A stretch of 64,000 bases of DNA from Virgibacillus_N oceani_A (GTDB lineage Bacteria > Bacillota > Bacilli > Bacillales > Amphibacillaceae): NCBI GenBank assembly GCA_041521345.1, contig JBGOHB010000021.1; one strand, 5' to 3'. The notes beneath the pieces were generated by a model. It ran no database searches and was not told where the DNA came from. It saw nothing but the letters and a program-made list of their open reading frames with translations. Below are positions 1 to 9,385 of the stretch, one piece after another (within the stretch, counting starts at the first letter, position 1; the number at the start of each line of letters is the position of its first letter). The position numbers were made by a program, and so were the translations under genes.

Positions 1-119
1 AGTGGATTTGGACGGGTTACCACCTGACTATATCCATTATAAAGGACTTTTTCTTTGGATAACAGTAAATTAACGAAAATTTTGCCCATTCCTAATTTTT
101 AGTTTTAATTAATGCAATG

Positions 120-371
120 CTAGTGATTTCCAATGTTCGTAACAAATGTCGTGACTCTTAGAATTTGATCAGCATATGCCTGTGCCAGATAATCACAGTA
201 TATAGACGCTAAAATAAAACTGAATGAAGCACTGCGCTCCGGATAAACCGCTTTAAAAAACTTTGTTCTGGCTTCTTCAAAATATTGAAAATGACGGGTA
301 TTGTTGACATGCCCTAATGCATCTGTATCACAGAAACGCACGTACGTTTCAATTTCATGTATCTTTCCCAT
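120..371 (-). pseudogene. Hotdog-fold acyl-CoA thioesterase, C-terminally truncated
   Basis: This is the N-terminal part of a YbgC/4-hydroxybenzoyl-CoA-type thioesterase. The segment RFCDTDALGHVNN near residue 12 carries the Asp and the GHVNN motif of that family. Such enzymes hydrolyse acyl-CoA in the cytoplasm and are usually 130-150 residues long; this frame stops after 83, in the middle of the hotdog sheet. No frame beyond the stop continues the fold recognisably. I chose the ATG at 371 because GGAGGTG lies just upstream; an in-frame GTG at 410 is the alternative. It is the last recognisable gene of the fatty-acid cluster and follows the thiolase with 110 bp between. It may be a decayed gene or a short functional variant. 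Confidence 0.55.
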
Positions 372-431
372 AGCACACCTCCATCCAGGGGATCTGATTA
401 CAGCACTCACCCTTTTTTATGTACTCACAGG

Positions 432-464
432 GCACTCCATATCCATTATCTTTAACTGGAGTGC
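432..464. other. Small hairpin between thiolase and thioesterase
   Basis: GCACTCC at 432-438 is repeated inverted as GGAGTGC at 458-464 around a 19-nt loop. No T-run follows on the minus strand, so it looks more like an intercistronic processing or attenuation hairpin than a terminator. Confidence 0.3.
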
Positions 465-481
465 ATAGGTATCCGTGTTAT

Positions 482-1651
482 TTAATTCCGTTCAATAATC
501 ATTGCAATTCCCTGACCGCCACCGATACAAGCAGTAATCAAAGCGTGTTTCCCTTCCATTCTTTGCAGTTCATATACTGCTTTGGTAAGGAGAATGGCCC
601 CTGTAGCACCGAGTGGATGGCCATGGGCGATGGCGCCGCCATTCACATTCAGTATTTCCGAATTAAAGTTTAATTCTCGGTCACAGGCGATGACCTGTGC
701 TGCAAATGCTTCATTCAGCTCAATAAGGTCCATGTCATTCAAGTCAAGACCGTAATTCCCCATTACCTTCTTAATGGCTGGCACCGGCCCTATCCCCATT
801 ATATTAGGATCGATTCCTCCCACTGCGCTCTCTCTGATAAACGCTAAAGGCGCTAAACCCAATTCTTCAGCTTTCTCCTTTGACATAATAACCAATGCAG
901 AAGCTGCGTCGTTAAGACCGGAGCTATTCCCGGCGGTGACGGATCCGTCTGCTGCAAAGGCAGGCTTCAGTTTCGCCAATCCTTTCATGCTGGACTGGGG
1001 ACGCGGATGCTCATCCTTTTCAAAAATAACCGGCTCTCCTTTCCGTTGAGGGATGGAGATCGGAACAATTTGTTCATTAAAACGTCCTGCTTCCATAGCT
1101 GCCGCCATTTTTTGCTGGCTCGCAAGGGCAAACTCATCCTGCTCCTCCCTGGAAATGTTATATTTCTTTGCCAGATTTTCTGCTGTGATTCCCATCGGAG
1201 GGTTTCCAATTCTCTCCGGTGACAATTGAGATTTCCGGAATTTTGGAAGAGCCGCATCATACGGCCGTTCAGCACGGTCCATCAGGTAGGGAGCCCGGCT
1301 CATGCTTTCAATCCCGCCTGCGATGTATACATCTCCTGCTCCGGATTTAACAGCCTGTGCAGCCAGCATAGCTGCATTTATTCCTGAACCGCACTGGCGG
1401 TCCACCGTCAATCCCGGAAAATTCAGAGATAATTCTGTCTCTAAAGCTGTTAACCTTGCAATATTTCCCCCTCCGCTCAAAACGTTTCCAAATATCACAT
1501 CATCGATCATTTCCGGTTCAAGATTTGATCTGTTTACTACTTCCTTTATTACTTCCGCTCCAAAAACGTGAGCCGGAACACTGGCCAGTGCTCCACCCTG
1601 TCTTCCAATCGCTGTCCGTGCCCCTGCAACGATCACTGCCTCTCTCTCCAT
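482..1651 (-). CDS. Acetyl-CoA acetyltransferase / 3-ketoacyl-CoA thiolase
   Basis: Thiolase-family enzyme of about 389 residues, the normal length. It should cleave 3-ketoacyl-CoA with CoA to give acetyl-CoA and a shortened acyl-CoA. The acylated cysteine sits in RQCGSG near residue 87. The C-terminal motifs NVNGGAIAHGHPLGATGA and CIGGGQG supply the second cysteine and the histidines. The ATG at 1651 has GGAGG at a good distance; the ATG at 1657 is too close to that site. It ends the R-type beta-oxidation set that starts with the MaoC pair immediately upstream on the same transcript. A second thiolase lies at 22468-23655 in the other beta-oxidation cluster. Confidence 0.93.
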   Translation of the reverse strand: MEREAVIVAGARTAIGRQGGALASVPAHVFGAEVIKEVVNRSNLEPEMIDDVIFGNVLSGGGNIARLTALETELSLNFPGLTVDRQCGSGINAAMLAAQAVKSGAGDVYIAGGIESMSRAPYLMDRAERPYDAALPKFRKSQLSPERIGNPPMGITAENLAKKYNISREEQDEFALASQQKMAAAMEAGRFNEQIVPISIPQRKGEPVIFEKDEHPRPQSSMKGLAKLKPAFAADGSVTAGNSSGLNDAASALVIMSKEKAEELGLAPLAFIRESAVGGIDPNIMGIGPVPAIKKVMGNYGLDLNDMDLIELNEAFAAQVIACDRELNFNSEILNVNGGAIAHGHPLGATGAILLTKAVYELQRMEGKHALITACIGGGQGIAMIIERN

Positions 1652-1702
1652 CTCCATTCCTCCTTGGCTTCATTTACCCTTTAAGATCAGGTTTTTTATA
1701 GA

Positions 1703-2101
1703 TTAATATTTTAGAAATCTTATTTTCCCCTTGATTACTTCTTTTTCATGCTGGTTTACCGCTCTCACCTGGAATTCGAAAATATGGTTATCCGTTTTCT
1801 CCAATTCCGCCTGCAATGTGATGACATCTTCCAGAAAAACCATGCCGGCAAAACGGATCTGGTAATCCTGAATAAATCCTTCACTGTAATATGGGGTGAA
1901 GAGTTTTGCCAGGTTACCCATTGTCCACATGCCATGCGCTATAATACCGGGAAGACCTGCTTTTTCCGCTTCTTCATCAATCGTATGAATTGGGTTAAAA
2001 TCTCCTGAAGCACCTGCATAACGTATAAGATCCAATCTGCTTACCGGATCCAGCGTTACTTCCAATAATTCATTTTCCTTCAGTTCCGACATACTGTTCA
2101 T
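1703..2101 (-). CDS. MaoC-type enoyl-CoA hydratase subunit (catalytic)
   Basis: A single hotdog domain of 132 residues with the hydratase-2 signature: GDFNPIH near residue 33 and GIIAHGMWTMG near residue 50, giving the catalytic Asp and His. This family hydrates trans-2-enoyl-CoA to (R)-3-hydroxyacyl-CoA or runs the reverse reaction. Its start overlaps the stop of the upstream MaoC-like gene by 4 bp (ATGA), so the two are translationally coupled. Paired small MaoC proteins of this sort usually form a heterodimer in which only one subunit is catalytic; this one has the motif. The (R)-product fits the FabG-like dehydrogenase encoded two genes upstream. Confidence 0.88.
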   Translation of the reverse strand: MNSMSELKENELLEVTLDPVSRLDLIRYAGASGDFNPIHTIDEEAEKAGLPGIIAHGMWTMGNLAKLFTPYYSEGFIQDYQIRFAGMVFLEDVITLQAELEKTDNHIFEFQVRAVNQHEKEVIKGKIRFLKY

Positions 2102-2550
2102 GCTTGCATGGCCTCCCTTACTTTCTCATTAATAATAATCGTGGATTCCTCTGTGAAAATGACATCGCCATCTGTGCTTTCACCGAACCGCTGAATCACA
2201 AGAAAACTCATCAGCCCGTTTTTACCTTCCTTTTCAAAGTAATCTTTCACGCGGGTGCAGCAATAAACTTCTTCCCCTACCAAAAGAGGTCTTTCATAAT
2301 GATAGTTTTGCTCCCCATGGATTAGACCCTTGTCGGGTAGTTGCAACCCCTCTACGGCACCAAAATCGAACGTTCTCGGGAAAGTAGGCGGCGCCACGTT
2401 TGCACCATACCTTGACTGTTTTCCTGTTTCTTCATCGATGAAGATCGGGTGCGGATCCCCGATCGCTTCCGCAAATCGTCTTACGAGCGTGCGTTCCACA
2501 GCGTTCTTCACTTTATCTGATTGCTTGCCAATCATATTCTTGTACATCAT
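2098..2550 (-). CDS. MaoC N-terminal-type (FAS1-like) dehydratase partner subunit
   Basis: About 150 residues matching the N-terminal MaoC/FAS1-type dehydratase domain: DPHPIFIDEETG near residue 31 and GEQNYHYERPLLVGEEV near residue 79. It lacks the full catalytic hydratase-2 motif and is probably the structural or substrate-binding partner of the downstream MaoC protein, as in two-subunit hydratases of the HadAB/ChsH1-ChsH2 kind. The longer in-frame start at 2595 overlaps the upstream gene and has no ribosome site. The ATG at 2550 has GGGAGG 6 bases upstream and lies 20 bp after the SDR stop. Partner assignment is inference from the 4-bp overlap. Confidence 0.85.
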   Translation of the reverse strand: MMYKNMIGKQSDKVKNAVERTLVRRFAEAIGDPHPIFIDEETGKQSRYGANVAPPTFPRTFDFGAVEGLQLPDKGLIHGEQNYHYERPLLVGEEVYCCTRVKDYFEKEGKNGLMSFLVIQRFGESTDGDVIFTEESTIIINEKVREAMQA

Positions 2551-2569
2551 TACTGTCCTCCCATCCTGC

Positions 2570-3334
2570 TTAATCTTTCGGTCCTCCGGCAACATAAATA
2601 ACCTGACCGCTCACAAAAGAAGATCTTTCATCTGCGAAAAATGCAACGGCATTCGCAATATCTTCAGGCTTGCCGCTTCTGGCAACCGGAATTTTACTTA
2701 TTGCCCCTTGAATAAATTGATCAAAAGGAACACCTACCCGCTCTGCCGTAGCTTTCGTCATTTCTGTTTCTATAAAGCCCGGCGCTACAGCATTTGCAGT
2801 AATTCCAAACTTACCAAGTTCAATTGACAAGGTCTTGGTAAATCCTTGCAGTCCTGCCTTAACCGTTGAATAATTTGCCTGTCCTCTGTTCCCTTGAGCA
2901 GATGTGGATGAAATATTAATAATACGGCCGTATTTTTGATCAACCATATACTTCTGCACAGCCCGTGTTGCGTAAAAAGAGCCTTTTAAGTGAACATCCA
3001 TTACCTGCTGCCAGTCATCATCCGTCATTTTAAATAATAAATTATCACGGATAATACCGGCATTATTAACTAGAATGTCTATTCTTCCATACTTATTGGC
3101 AATGTCCTTCACTGCTGCTTCTACTTCATCAGCCTGGGTAACATTTGCTTTTTTTGTAAAAATCTCATACCCTTTTGCTTCAAACGCTGTCTGAACTTCA
3201 TTTAATGCTTCATCATTAATATCAATTACCGCTATTTTTGCGCCTTCCTCCGCAAACCTTAATGCAATTCCTTTGCCGATGCCACGGCTGCCGCCTGTAA
3301 TAAAAGCTACTCTTCCTTCATAATTTCCTGCCAT
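2570..3334 (-). CDS. FabG-like short-chain dehydrogenase
   Basis: Classical SDR of 254 residues. The cofactor motif TGGSRGIG is at residues 13-20, NNAG at 90-93 and the Ser/Tyr/Lys triad near 142, 155 and 159. It closely resembles the second SDR of this window at 16343-17107, including the C-terminal VIYVAGGPKD-type ending. In this operon it most likely oxidises (R)-3-hydroxyacyl-CoA made by the MaoC hydratase to 3-ketoacyl-CoA for the thiolase. NAD versus NADP use cannot be read with certainty. It sits between the acyl-CoA dehydrogenase (22 bp upstream) and the MaoC pair. Confidence 0.9.
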   Translation of the reverse strand: MAGNYEGRVAFITGGSRGIGKGIALRFAEEGAKIAVIDINDEALNEVQTAFEAKGYEIFTKKANVTQADEVEAAVKDIANKYGRIDILVNNAGIIRDNLLFKMTDDDWQQVMDVHLKGSFYATRAVQKYMVDQKYGRIINISSTSAQGNRGQANYSTVKAGLQGFTKTLSIELGKFGITANAVAPGFIETEMTKATAERVGVPFDQFIQGAISKIPVARSGKPEDIANAVAFFADERSSFVSGQVIYVAGGPKD

Positions 3335-3356
3335 TATTTTTTCCTCCCTGTTATTT

Positions 3357-4535
3357 CTATATATATTGCCCTATTTTGACATTGTCTTTGATCAGATTTC
3401 TTGAGATGATCAATCTCTGAATTTCATCTGTTCCATCATAAATCCTCCACAGCCTGGCCTCCCTGTACCACCGTTCAATCGGGAGTTCTCTTGTATAGCC
3501 CATGCCACCATGAATCTGTAACACCCTGTCAATCACCCGGTTACCCATATTAGCCCCGTACAATTTAGCCATGGAAGACAGATGTCTGTTGTCTTCTCCT
3601 TGATCAAGGGTGAAGGCTGCATTAAGAACGAGCCATTTTGCTGCTTCAATTTCCACTGCAGAGTCAGCTATTTGCCATTGGATAGCCTGCCTGTCAGCAA
3701 TTGGTCTCCCAAAGGTTTCCCGTTCATTTGCGTAATCAATAGCCATTTGCAAAAGTCGCTCCGCTGACCCTACTGCACGTGCTCCTACAATCCATCTTGC
3801 AAATCCGATCCATTCCAGTCCCAACTGATACCCCTGGTGCAATTCACCTAAAATGTTCTCTTCAGGAACTCTTGTGTTATCAAAAAACAGACTAGCCGGC
3901 CCCCATTCCCCCATGGTATAAATATATTCGGAGGTCCAGCCCATATCGCGGTCAGCTATGAAACAAGTAACACCTTCCCGGCCATTTGTTTTTTTATGTA
4001 ATTTTTTATCGGTAATGGCAATAACCATGACAAATTCTGCTTCATTTCCTCCAGTGATGAAGGTTTTCTCTCCATTTAAAATCCAATCGTCACCATCTCT
4101 AACCGCTGTCATTTTTATATTTTGTGTATCCGAACCTGCCCCTGGTTCTGTCATGGCAAAGCAGGACTTTTTATCTCCATTAATTGTCGGGATTAAATAT
4201 TTTTCTGTTTGTTCCTCGTTTGCATAGTACAAAATATTATCTGCTGTGCCGCCAAATTTAAAAGGGACAAAGGTTTTGGAAACTTCCATCGTAATGATGG
4301 CCTGCATCATCTGTCCCAAATCAGCTCCTCCATACGCTGCCGGTGTATTAATCCCCCAAAACCCGGATTCCTTTGCTTTTCTTGTTAATTCTTCCTGTTT
4401 TTCTACCGGCAGACTTGGCTTGCCTTCTATTTCATTCCGAAGCACTTCATTTTCAAGCGGTATTAATTCTTTTTCCACGAATTTTCGTATCGTTTCCTGA
4501 ACCATTTTCTGTTCTTCCGTCAGACGTAAATGCAT
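3357..4535 (-). CDS. Acyl-CoA dehydrogenase with Asp at the usual catalytic Glu
   Basis: FAD-dependent acyl-CoA dehydrogenase of 392 residues. Family blocks are visible: AMTEPGAGSD near residue 127, RWIVGARAVGSAERLL, QIHGGMGYTRE and the C-terminal IYDGTDEIQR. The other two dehydrogenases of this window read IYEGTSEIQ there, where the Glu is the catalytic base; here it is Asp (about residue 367), as in long-chain and branched-chain subgroups. It should introduce the 2,3-double bond and pass electrons to ETF (etfAB at 14472-16287). The ATG at 4535 has AGGAGAGA at a proper distance; the in-frame start 7 codons upstream does not. Confidence 0.92.
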   Translation of the reverse strand: MHLRLTEEQKMVQETIRKFVEKELIPLENEVLRNEIEGKPSLPVEKQEELTRKAKESGFWGINTPAAYGGADLGQMMQAIITMEVSKTFVPFKFGGTADNILYYANEEQTEKYLIPTINGDKKSCFAMTEPGAGSDTQNIKMTAVRDGDDWILNGEKTFITGGNEAEFVMVIAITDKKLHKKTNGREGVTCFIADRDMGWTSEYIYTMGEWGPASLFFDNTRVPEENILGELHQGYQLGLEWIGFARWIVGARAVGSAERLLQMAIDYANERETFGRPIADRQAIQWQIADSAVEIEAAKWLVLNAAFTLDQGEDNRHLSSMAKLYGANMGNRVIDRVLQIHGGMGYTRELPIERWYREARLWRIYDGTDEIQRLIISRNLIKDNVKIGQYI

Positions 4536-4675
4536 ATATGATCTCTCCTGTTTCACTATTTTTCAAATTTCGGCTGAAAGAGTTGGACTGGATGCTCCAA
4601 TTTTTTTAAGATAAATTGATTCATAGATATTGCATTCTCTCATAAAAGTAAATTAATTTGCTGATAACGCTCCAT

Positions 4676-6274
4676 CTAGTTTGTCTTTTCTTTTTCTATC
4701 AGCATCCGCTTCAATATTTTGCCTACCGTATTTCTGGGCAGCTCATCAATTACCTCAAATTCCTTTGGCACCTTATATGGGGTAAGATTACGGTAACACA
4801 GCCCCTTCACCTCTTCCGTGTCCAATATAGCTCCATCTTTGGGCACCAGATAAGCTTTTAACACTTCTCCTTTTTCCGGGTGGGGAATGCCAGCTACAGC
4901 ACACTCCTTAATATTCGGGTGTTCATAAAGCACGTTTTCCACTTCCTGCGGATACACATTAAAGCCACCGTTAATTACCATCTCTTTTTTTCTTCCGACG
5001 ATATAAAAGTAGCCATCTTCATCCTGTTTTGCCAGATCACCTGTATACAGCCAGCCGTTTTTCAATGCGCGATCTGTTTCTTCATTATTTTGCCAGTATC
5101 CTTTCATCACCTGCGGCCCTTTAATAATCAGTTCTCCAACTGTCCCAGCAGGTACCTCTGCATGCTCATCATCCACGATTTTGCAATCTGTCAATGGAAA
5201 AGGGATACCGATGCTGCCTGCCTTTCGCTTGCCTCCGGGCGGATTGCGGTGGGTGGAGGGAGATGCTTCCGATAAACCAAACCCCTCCCCGATCACAGCA
5301 CCCGTAATTCCTTCAAATCTCCTGATCACTTCCACAGGTAGCGGCGCAGATCCACAGGAGCAGAGTTTCAAGCTGTCAAGTCCGTATGCCTCCACATTTT
5401 CATGGTTGACAAAAGCATTATACATCCTGGGCACTCCGGGGAAAAAAGTAGGCTGATATCTTTCTATTTTTTCCAGCACCTTTTCTGTCTCAAATTTTTT
5501 GATAAGTAATACTGTTGCACCTATATAAATACCTAAATTCATTGCACTGGTCATCGCATATACATGATAAAGGGGCGTAACAGTCAACACGACTTCCTTA
5601 CCAAATTCCATTTCCTCTCCATACATCGCATAGCTTTGATACACATTTGCAACTAGGTTATTATGCGTCAGCATGGCTCCTTTCATCACCCCGGTTGTGC
5701 CGCCGGTATACTGGATCACCGCCACATCTTCTTTTGGCCTGATATCTATGCTGCCATTATATGGAGATGCTGTCTTTATCAGTCCTTCGATACTTCGATA
5801 TTTTTCGGATTCTTCATACGTTACAAAAACATGTTCTACTTGAAACATATCCTCAATCTTTATAAATGTAGCCATACTTCTTTTTTCCACCACCATGCTT
5901 TTTACGTTGGAATCATTAACAATCTGTATTAATTCCCTCGTGGTGTAAAGAGGGTTTATTTGCACTACAATTAAACCCAGCTTCATGGCAGCATAATAAG
6001 CGATAATGTAGCAGGGCTGATTGGAAACCATCAGCCCCACTCTATCTTCTTTTCTTAAACCTGATTGAACCCAGACATTTGCCAATCGATCTGCCCTGTC
6101 CTTTAATTCTTCATAGGAAATGCCTTTATCTTCATAAAGTATCGCCGTTCGATTGCCATTCCTTTCTGCGGTAGTTTCCAATAAATTGTATACAGGTATC
6201 TCAGGAATCTCCAAGCTTTCTTTCACGTTTTCCGGATATGCGTGATACCATTTGCGGTTTGCCAATCGACTCAC
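4676..6274 (-). CDS. AMP-forming acyl-CoA ligase
   Basis: Member of the ANL superfamily, 532 residues. The P-loop-like motif QYTGGTTGVMKG is near residue 190, followed by GEGFGLSEASP, the hinge-region YTGDLAKQDEDGYFYIVGRKKEMV and the C-terminal acyl-adenylate lysine in PRNTVGKILKR. It activates a carboxylic acid taken up by the neighbouring TRAP-TAXI system to its CoA thioester. The substrate cannot be read from sequence. The thiolase-containing operon suggests a fatty or substituted aliphatic acid, but aromatic acid ligases share the same motifs. It lies between the TAXI gene (25 bp upstream) and an acyl-CoA dehydrogenase (140 bp downstream). Confidence 0.92.
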   Translation of the reverse strand: MSRLANRKWYHAYPENVKESLEIPEIPVYNLLETTAERNGNRTAILYEDKGISYEELKDRADRLANVWVQSGLRKEDRVGLMVSNQPCYIIAYYAAMKLGLIVVQINPLYTTRELIQIVNDSNVKSMVVEKRSMATFIKIEDMFQVEHVFVTYEESEKYRSIEGLIKTASPYNGSIDIRPKEDVAVIQYTGGTTGVMKGAMLTHNNLVANVYQSYAMYGEEMEFGKEVVLTVTPLYHVYAMTSAMNLGIYIGATVLLIKKFETEKVLEKIERYQPTFFPGVPRMYNAFVNHENVEAYGLDSLKLCSCGSAPLPVEVIRRFEGITGAVIGEGFGLSEASPSTHRNPPGGKRKAGSIGIPFPLTDCKIVDDEHAEVPAGTVGELIIKGPQVMKGYWQNNEETDRALKNGWLYTGDLAKQDEDGYFYIVGRKKEMVINGGFNVYPQEVENVLYEHPNIKECAVAGIPHPEKGEVLKAYLVPKDGAILDTEEVKGLCYRNLTPYKVPKEFEVIDELPRNTVGKILKRMLIEKEKTN

Positions 6275-6299
6275 TCTAATTCTCCTCTCTGCTTAGATA

Positions 6300-7310
6300 T
6301 TATTCCAGCATACCTTCTTCTTCATAATATCTCTTTGCTCCTGGATGAAGATCCTCTTCATTAATTCCATTTAGAGCTGTATCCAGGCTGAAGTCTTTCG
6401 CCCTTTCCGGTACTTGCTGTTCAAACAAATCCTGGTTTTCCCAGAAAAATTTAGTAAGATTATAGACATAGTCTTCATCCAAATCAGCTCTTACTGTGAT
6501 CATCGTCTCCATAATATAAGTTGATATGTCATCGGGGTTTTCGTCATATGTTCCTCCCGGCAGTGCTCCTCCGGTAATTCCCATATCTTTACTTTCAATA
6601 CTATCAAGTTTGTCTTCATCTATAGACAGCACTTTTATCGGAGAAGTTACCTCCATCTCCTGCAGGGCTGGTACAAAAGGCGCTCCGCCAGCCAAATAAA
6701 CATCAACATTGTTGTCCTGAAGCATAGAAGCACCATCAGAATAATTTCCATAAGAGATTTGACCGCCTGCTTCTTCAATCGTTTGCTGGTCAATACCGTA
6801 TTCGGCCATCATATTCCAGAACGCTACCGGACCTCCCCCACCTTGGGGACCAAGAAAAATATGCTTATCCACAATATCTTCTATTGATTGAATGTCAGTA
6901 TTATTTGCTCTAGTGGCGATTGTTTGATATACCGGATAAATAGCAGCGATAGCAGCAATCTCCTCTATCGGCTCCTCAAAACCATCTTCACCGTTCAAGG
7001 CGGCGTTAAAGTCCGGCGTATAGTTCAGGCCCATTTGAATATCGCCTACTTCAAGGGAGTTTAGATTAGAGGTGGAACCGCCCTCCTGCTGCGTTGCATT
7101 TAAGCCATTAAACTCTTCAGCGTAAAGTTCCGTCATCGTCGTAGTAATCGGGTACCAGCCAGATCCCATCGGTCCGGAACCAATTGTTAAAAATTGATCA
7201 GGCGCGTCGGGCTTATCCGAATCTCCTGACACTTCCTCATCTTCGCCGCATGCCGCCAAGAGTCCAATTAGAAGAGCAGCAACACCAAATACCCATATTA
7301 TTTTTTTCAT
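6300..7310 (-). CDS. TRAP transporter TAXI-family substrate-binding lipoprotein
   Basis: About 336 residues with a lipoprotein signal peptide (lipobox LLAAC near residue 22) and an acidic linker. TAXI family features follow: LTIGSGPMGSGWYPITT near the N-terminus, QQEGGSTSNLNSLE, and the C-terminal LHPGAKRYYEEEGML. It captures the substrate outside the membrane and delivers it to the fused TRAP permease encoded directly upstream. The ATG at 7310 has GGAAAGG 8 bases upstream; an earlier GTG at 7319 would overlap the permease stop by 4 bp. Ligand unknown. Two further TAXI proteins lie at 28576 and 35311. Confidence 0.92.
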   Translation of the reverse strand: MKKIIWVFGVAALLIGLLAACGEDEEVSGDSDKPDAPDQFLTIGSGPMGSGWYPITTTMTELYAEEFNGLNATQQEGGSTSNLNSLEVGDIQMGLNYTPDFNAALNGEDGFEEPIEEIAAIAAIYPVYQTIATRANNTDIQSIEDIVDKHIFLGPQGGGGPVAFWNMMAEYGIDQQTIEEAGGQISYGNYSDGASMLQDNNVDVYLAGGAPFVPALQEMEVTSPIKVLSIDEDKLDSIESKDMGITGGALPGGTYDENPDDISTYIMETMITVRADLDEDYVYNLTKFFWENQDLFEQQVPERAKDFSLDTALNGINEEDLHPGAKRYYEEEGMLE

Positions 7311-7315
7311 ATCCA

Positions 7316-9286
7316 TCACCTTTCCAATTCTATTTTTTGATTAGCTTCTTCTATAACATTTCCGTTTTTTCTCTTTTGCCAGATGATCAAACCTATTGCC
7401 ATCGCTATACCTATAATGTCACCGGCAAAACCAGGCGTAACCAATAATATTGCTACAATAAACATTAGTAACCGTATTACGGGACCAAGCTGTCCAAATA
7501 GATGGTCTTCCAATGTAGCTGCAAAGAAAACACAACTCAAGAAAGCAGTTACAATCGCTATTGTAATTTGCACTGTATCTCCACCCTGCATAAGTAATAC
7601 AGGGTTATAGGCAAATATAAATGGTACGAAGAACCCTCCCAAACCTATCTTCATTGCATAAGCAGCTGTTTTGAAAGGATCCGATCCTGCTATTCCGGCG
7701 GTCGTGTAAGCGGTAATCGCCACAGGAGGAGTAAGACCTGACATCACACCGAAGTAAAATACAAACATATGTGCAGCCACTTCATTTACGCCCATTTGAA
7801 TTAATGCCGGAGCACCTAAAACAGCCAGAATGACATATGCCGAAACAGTTGGCATTCCCATCCCCATGATTATGGAAGCAATCCCAATAAATACAAGAAG
7901 AAGAAACAGATTTCCGCCTGCCAGATCAATGACAAATCTGGAAAAAGTAATACCCAGTCCAGTCAGTGAGACCGCGCCCACAATAATCCCGGCAGTAGCA
8001 CAGGCTGCAATTACAGTTAAAGCACTTCTGGCCCCATTTTCCAAAGCCGCCAATACACCAAGCAGCTTCATCCGGGTTGCTTTTCGGATCCAGCTCAGTA
8101 CGAGCGCAAAAAGGATTCCATAAAATCCAGCTTTCATCGGACTGTAACCATACAGCAGCAATCCTATAATCAGCAGTATTGGCAAGAACAGATAACCCTG
8201 CCTTAATAAAACCCGCCTTACACTTGGCAGTTGTTCTTTTGGAATACCTGCCATATTTAAACGTTTGGCATGAAAATACACAACCATTCCTGCGATAAAG
8301 AAATAAATTACAGCCGGTATCAATGCATAAATTGCCAGCTGTATATACGGAATTCCCAGTGTTTCTGCCATGATGAAAACCGAGGCTCCCATGATTGGCG
8401 GCATAATTTGACCACCCTGAGATGCAACCGCTTCCACTGAAGCCGAAAATCTTTTGCTGTACCCGAGTTTTTTCATTAAAGGAATTGTAAATGACCCTGT
8501 AATTGCAGCATTTGCGGCTCCGTTTCCCGTTATTGTACCTACCAGTGAACTGGATCCAACAGCAGATAATGCCGGTCCCCCCGTCTTATTTCCAAGCAGC
8601 CCAAAGGCAAAATCGGTAAAAAACTGGCCACCTCCGGAACGCATTAGGAAAGCACCAAAGATAACAAACAGGATAAGCACAGTGGAACTCACATAAATTG
8701 GTTCGCTGAAAATACCCAATGTACCGCTGAACATATGATCAACCATTCGTTCATACCTGATGCCCGGATGGGCAAGAGCTCCAGGGAAATACTGGCCAAA
8801 AAGGATATAAACCAAAAAGAATAATCCTATTCCGGCCATCAGAATCCCGTTGGTTCTCCTTGTAGCGTCAAGCACAAGCCCAATAAACAGGGTGCCAAAC
8901 ACAGCATCCACGGTACTAATATTTCCCTGCCTGCTTTGAATTCCTTCTGCATCAATGATCATGTATCCTGCTGTTGATATCGCTATCAGAATAATGATCA
9001 CATCAATAAAACTGAATTGCTTCCCTTTCCTGAATGGAAACAGCAGAAAAATCAACATAATCGCCCATAATACGTGAATACTTCTGTGCAGCCAGGATGA
9101 TAAGGTGCCAAATCCGGCAGTGTATACATGAAATATCGAAAGACCTATGGCCAATAAGGAAATAATGGTTAATAGCATTCTTGATTTGCTCCATTTTTCC
9201 TTTCTGCTATCCCAGATTTGTTCCACATATGCTTGCTTTTCCACAACTTTTGTATCAATTTTCTTGGTTGCTGCTTGCTCTCCCAT
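7316..9286 (-). CDS. TRAP transporter fused permease (DctQM type)
   Basis: Integral membrane protein of 656 residues in which the small 4-TM and large 12-TM TRAP permease parts are fused, as is usual in TAXI systems. Signatures include GNGAANAAITGSFTIPLMKK, GGQIMPPIMGASVF, GMGMPTVSAYVILA and SGLTPPVAITAYT. It imports the acid bound by the TAXI lipoprotein, driven by an ion gradient. It is the second gene of the sigma-54-type operon, about 100 bp after the first acyl-CoA dehydrogenase, and resembles the permease at 26590-28533. Confidence 0.93.
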   Translation of the reverse strand: MGEQAATKKIDTKVVEKQAYVEQIWDSRKEKWSKSRMLLTIISLLAIGLSIFHVYTAGFGTLSSWLHRSIHVLWAIMLIFLLFPFRKGKQFSFIDVIIILIAISTAGYMIIDAEGIQSRQGNISTVDAVFGTLFIGLVLDATRRTNGILMAGIGLFFLVYILFGQYFPGALAHPGIRYERMVDHMFSGTLGIFSEPIYVSSTVLILFVIFGAFLMRSGGGQFFTDFAFGLLGNKTGGPALSAVGSSSLVGTITGNGAANAAITGSFTIPLMKKLGYSKRFSASVEAVASQGGQIMPPIMGASVFIMAETLGIPYIQLAIYALIPAVIYFFIAGMVVYFHAKRLNMAGIPKEQLPSVRRVLLRQGYLFLPILLIIGLLLYGYSPMKAGFYGILFALVLSWIRKATRMKLLGVLAALENGARSALTVIAACATAGIIVGAVSLTGLGITFSRFVIDLAGGNLFLLLVFIGIASIIMGMGMPTVSAYVILAVLGAPALIQMGVNEVAAHMFVFYFGVMSGLTPPVAITAYTTAGIAGSDPFKTAAYAMKIGLGGFFVPFIFAYNPVLLMQGGDTVQITIAIVTAFLSCVFFAATLEDHLFGQLGPVIRLLMFIVAILLVTPGFAGDIIGIAMAIGLIIWQKRKNGNVIEEANQKIELER

Positions 9287-9385
9287 TTGTCTACCACCAT
9301 CCTTTCTTTACATCTTTTAATGCAGCCAGCCAATTACAAAGCTGCAGGACACCCATTAGCAGGTAAAACAGATTCTCACCTCAGC

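Noticed and set aside
1..73. Plus-strand open frame reading in from the left edge to a TAA at 71-73
   Set aside because: 24 codons with plausible composition (LDGLPPDYIHYKG) but no recognisable family and no start in the window; it could be a gene end but cannot be supported.
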